Origin: Desulfovibrionales bacterium
GTDB lineage: Bacteria; Desulfobacterota; Desulfovibrionia; Desulfovibrionales; Desulfomicrobiaceae
DNA length: 8,048 bases
Direction of reading: 5' to 3'
Assembly (NCBI GenBank): GCA_012727515.1
Contig: JAAYGZ010000159.1
Span: forward strand, 1-8,048
This document shows positions 6,628 to 8,048 of the stretch, piece after piece (the stretch's first letter is position 1; each line of letters starts with the position of its first letter). A program made the translations under genes and the position numbers. The notes under the pieces are model-generated. The model searched no databases and had not been told where the DNA came from. It saw nothing but the letters and a program-made list of their open reading frames with translations.

Positions 6628-6656
6628 TTGTCAATCAGGCCCCCCTCATCTATGAG
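6628..6656 (+). promoter_or_regulatory. sigma-70-type promoter of the DUF4079 gene
   Basis: TTGTCA (6628-6633, five of six bases) and TATGAG (6651-6656, four of six) are separated by 17 bp. The predicted start near 6663 leaves a leader of about 38 nt before the ATG at 6701. A short dyad, GCACC-AA-GGTGC, lies at about +5 to +15. Confidence 0.45.
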
Positions 6657-6700
6657 CCTGCATGCGCACCAAGGTGCACACCACACAAGGAGAAACCTGT

Positions 6701-7126
6701 ATGCTTTGGATTCATCCCCTTCTTGAACTGCTTGCCACTGGACTGGCCATCTATGCACTGTCTCTGGGCTGGCCCCGCTTTCAGGCCAATCATTTAGGTA
6801 AATCCACACATTTTGCCTGGCACGAGCATGTGAAGCACGGAAAATACGCCCACATCCTGTGGATGGCAGGTCTGGTGCTCGGACAATATGCTGTCAGCTC
6901 AACCTGGGGCAATAACGGGGCAACGGGCAACCATTATTGGATTGGCCAGGTTATGATGCTCTGTATTGCTGGCGGCTATATTACTGGTGTGATTATGGAT
7001 CGTGATAAAAAGCAACGCAAGTACCTGCCTCTTGTGCACGGAGTATTTAATGCCCTGGCCGTGCTCCTGGCCTTGACCCAAGTCTATACAGGCTCCCTGA
7101 TACTGCGTGAGCTTGTCCTGCACTAA
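6701..7126 (+). CDS. DUF4079 family membrane protein, four helices
   Basis: A 141-residue inner-membrane protein with four predicted membrane helices at about residues 4-24, 50-69, 79-99 and 109-132. The segment DRDKKQRKYLPLVHG (100-114), between helices 3 and 4, is like that of DUF4079 proteins. Histidines near helix ends (H5, H43, H46, H51, H78, H113) could ligate heme, as in small cytochrome b561-like proteins, but heme binding is inference. The start at 6701 has AAGGAGA at 6687-6693, an excellent ribosome binding site. An in-frame ATG at 6662 lies at the predicted transcription start and would have no leader, so it was rejected. The gene is divergent from the 112-aa gene and alone on its strand before the tRNA pair. 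No clear terminator follows. Confidence 0.75.
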   Translation: MLWIHPLLELLATGLAIYALSLGWPRFQANHLGKSTHFAWHEHVKHGKYAHILWMAGLVLGQYAVSSTWGNNGATGNHYWIGQVMMLCIAGGYITGVIMDRDKKQRKYLPLVHGVFNALAVLLALTQVYTGSLILRELVLH

Positions 7127-7194
7127 GCCCTGAGCCAGCTGAAAAAACAGAACGATGGAAGCAGGTTCCCGCAAATTTTCCCCTAAAAAAAGGC

Positions 7195-7223
7195 TTGACG
7201 ATCCAGAAAGCCTTCTCTAAAGG
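7195..7223 (+). promoter_or_regulatory. promoter of the tRNA-Pro/tRNA-Thr unit
   Basis: TTGACG (7195-7200, five of six bases) is followed after 17 bp by TAAAGG (7218-7223), or after 15 bp by TCTAAA. The -10 match is poor in either register. The predicted start lies a few bases before the tRNA at 7238. The inverted pair AAGGCTT (7190-7196) and AAGCCTT (7208-7214) overlaps the -35 region. Confidence 0.45.
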
Positions 7224-7237
7224 GTGTCTCTCGTTGA

Positions 7238-7314
7238 CGGGATGTAGCGCAGCCTGGGAGCGCACTTGAATGGGGTTCAAGGGGCCGGAGGTTCAAATCC
7301 TCTCATCCCGACCA
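7238..7314 (+). tRNA. tRNA-Pro(GGG)
   Basis: A full cloverleaf of 77 nt with encoded CCA. The acceptor CGGGATG (7238-7244) pairs with CATCCCG (7304-7310), and the C1-G72 pair is typical of bacterial proline tRNAs. The anticodon stem CTTGA/TCAAG closes a 7-nt loop with anticodon GGG at 7272-7274 and G37. The T-arm is GGAGG-TTCAAAT-CCTCT. It decodes CCC and CCU. It lies 11 bp before tRNA-Thr and is probably on the same transcript. Confidence 0.96.
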
Positions 7315-7325
7315 CGACACAATCA

Positions 7326-7401
<76 letters not shown>

Positions 7402-7403
7402 GC

Positions 7404-7448
7404 AAAAAAAGATGGAACAGGGAAAATAACCTCTGTTCCATTTTTTTT
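7404..7448 (+). terminator. bidirectional intrinsic terminator after the tRNA pair
   Basis: A perfect 8-bp stem, TGGAACAG (7413-7420) with CTGTTCCA (7433-7440), is followed by eight T residues on the + strand. On the other side are seven A residues (7404-7410), so it can also stop minus-strand transcription from the regulator gene. It sits between the two converging units. Confidence 0.9.
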
Positions 7449-7471
7449 GTCCAAAAAACGACCCTGGCGCA

Positions 7472-7552
7472 TCAGGCACTCTTCTTTTCTCTGACGCTCA
7501 CCTCTTGGGTCACACTTTCCTGATCCTCCTGTCCTTGAAACTGAGTTGTCAT
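7472..7552 (-). CDS. possible 26-aa ORF coupled to the XRE regulator
   Basis: The ATG at 7552 overlaps the regulator's TGA stop as ATGA, a classic arrangement for translational coupling. The 26-residue product (MTTQFQGQEDQESVTQEVSV, then REKKSA) is polar, rich in Gln and Glu, and has a basic end. It ends upstream of the bidirectional terminator, so it would lie on the regulator's mRNA. No strong ribosome binding site precedes it, and at this length a chance ORF is quite possible. I recognise no family. Confidence 0.3.
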   Translation of the reverse strand: MTTQFQGQEDQESVTQEVSVREKKSA

Positions 7553-7875
7553 CTCTGAAGCAACACCCTGACCACCGTCAAAATCATCTGAACCTGCGCC
7601 TCAGTAGCCCTGGAAAGCAAGTTTTCCAGTTCCAGCAGGGCCTGTTCCCTACTCAGTCCTATGCCATCAAAATCAAACAGGGAGGAAAAATCTTCCTGCA
7701 GGGCAAAGGAAATTTTTTCCACTGTTTCAAGAGTTGGGTTCCCCTTTCCCCGTTCGATATCGCCTATGTTCTGTAAAGAAATACCTGCCAGTTCTGCTAA
7801 ACGCTCTTGAGTCAGTTCCTTGGATCGTCTCAGCCCACGAATTTTTTTCCCAAATAAGTCAACAAGTTCACTCAT
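7549..7875 (-). CDS. XRE-family helix-turn-helix transcriptional regulator
   Basis: A 108-residue cytoplasmic DNA-binding protein. Residues 8-67 form an XRE/Cro-CI type helix-turn-helix: KKIRGLRRSKELTQERLAEL, then AGIS and QNIGDIERGKGNPTLETVEKI. Helix 2 is about residues 22-29 and the recognition helix about 33-41, with the usual IERG-x-x-NPT turn. The C-terminal third (about 74-108) is a helical stretch with LLELENLLSRA, probably for dimerisation; there is no peptidase or ligand domain. The ATG at 7875 has AAGGA about 10 bases upstream. It is divergent from the flagellin gene across an AT-rich gap of about 150 bp, so regulation of itself or of flagellin is plausible but not shown. Confidence 0.85.
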   Translation of the reverse strand: MSELVDLFGKKIRGLRRSKELTQERLAELAGISLQNIGDIERGKGNPTLETVEKISFALQEDFSSLFDFDGIGLSREQALLELENLLSRATEAQVQMILTVVRVLLQR

Positions 7876-7923
7876 AGAAATCCGTCCTTTTGACAGAGCC
7901 TATGCTTGTTTTAATCTATTTTT

Positions 7924-7950
7924 AATAGTTTATGGCATATATTTTGATAT
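7924..7950 (+). promoter_or_regulatory. candidate flagellin promoter, sigma-54-like and sigma-28-like
   Basis: Two overlapping matches are seen. Sigma-54: TGGCATA-TATT-TTGAT (7933-7948) against TGGCACG-N4-TTGCW keeps TGGCA and TTG at exact spacing but has A where the -12 C is expected. Sigma-28: AATAGTTT (7924-7931), 11 bp, then TTTGATAT (7943-7950) against TAAAGTTT-N11-GCCGATAA. Neither is perfect. The leader to the flagellin ATG would be about 60-70 nt. Confidence 0.45.
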
Positions 7951-8023
7951 AAAAAATATATTACAAACTACTTTGAGGTAGATTTAATTGAAATTGTAAA
8001 ATTTAATAGATCGGAGGCGTACC

Positions 8024-8048
8024 ATGGCGCTAGTTATCAACAATAATC
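8024..8048 (+). CDS. flagellin, N-terminal fragment cut by the window edge
   Basis: Only eight full codons are present: MALVINNN. This matches the conserved start of flagellins (M-x-x-x-I-N-x-N), which is part of the D0 segment involved in export and filament packing. GGAGG at 8013-8017, six bases before the ATG, is a strong ribosome binding site, fitting a highly expressed gene. The flagellin would be exported by the flagellar type III apparatus and polymerised into the filament. The paralogue, length and neighbours cannot be judged from this fragment. Confidence 0.8.

Noticed and set aside
6662..6700. Upstream ATG for the DUF4079 protein
   Set aside because: It has no ribosome binding site and coincides with the predicted transcription start; the ATG at 6701 has AAGGAGA upstream.
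7190..7214. Terminator for the DUF4079 gene (AAGGCTT/AAGCCTT hairpin)
   Set aside because: No T tract follows on the + strand; the T run is on the minus side, where no gene needs it, and the hairpin overlaps the tRNA promoter.

Overview
The window looks like a piece of the chromosome of a motile, sulfate-reducing Desulfovibrionales-type bacterium (Desulfobacterota). The evidence is the flagellin start MALVINNN at the right edge, a DUF4079 membrane protein, a TIGR03960-type radical SAM/DUF2344 fusion, and moderate GC with AT-rich promoter regions. This assignment is an inference from gene content, not from a database search.

Left part (1-2570): a complete MATE-family efflux transporter on the + strand converges, with only 12 bp between stop codons, on a minus-strand gene for a protein with two DUF1566 (Lcl C-terminal-like) domains and no visible signal peptide.

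Region 2571-2988 (418 bp) has no convincing intact gene. It looks like a scar. It holds a 24-codon relic resembling the start of an insertion-sequence OrfA, with a ribosome binding site and an inverted repeat; a minus-strand tRNA-like sequence that does not fold properly; and a short direct repeat.

Middle part (2989-6448, all minus strand): a 112-aa small protein with an Sm-like sequence pattern, then an intrinsic terminator, then an 850-aa radical SAM protein with a C-terminal DUF2344 domain, followed 12 bp later by an unrecognised 160-aa protein that is probably its operon partner. The 112-aa gene has a good promoter (TTGACA-N17-TAGAAA), and its leader contains a terminator-like hairpin, so attenuation is possible.

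Right part (6449-8048): divergently from the 112-aa gene lies a four-helix DUF4079 membrane protein. Then come tRNA-Pro(GGG) and tRNA-Thr(GGT) as one short transcription unit ending in a bidirectional terminator. A minus-strand XRE-type regulator follows, with a possible 26-aa ORF coupled to its stop by ATGA. The last feature is the first 25 bases of a flagellin gene, with overlapping sigma-54-like and sigma-28-like promoter matches upstream. The most interesting points are the possible attenuator before the Sm-like gene, the radical SAM protein with its unknown partner, and the degraded tRNA/IS-like interval.
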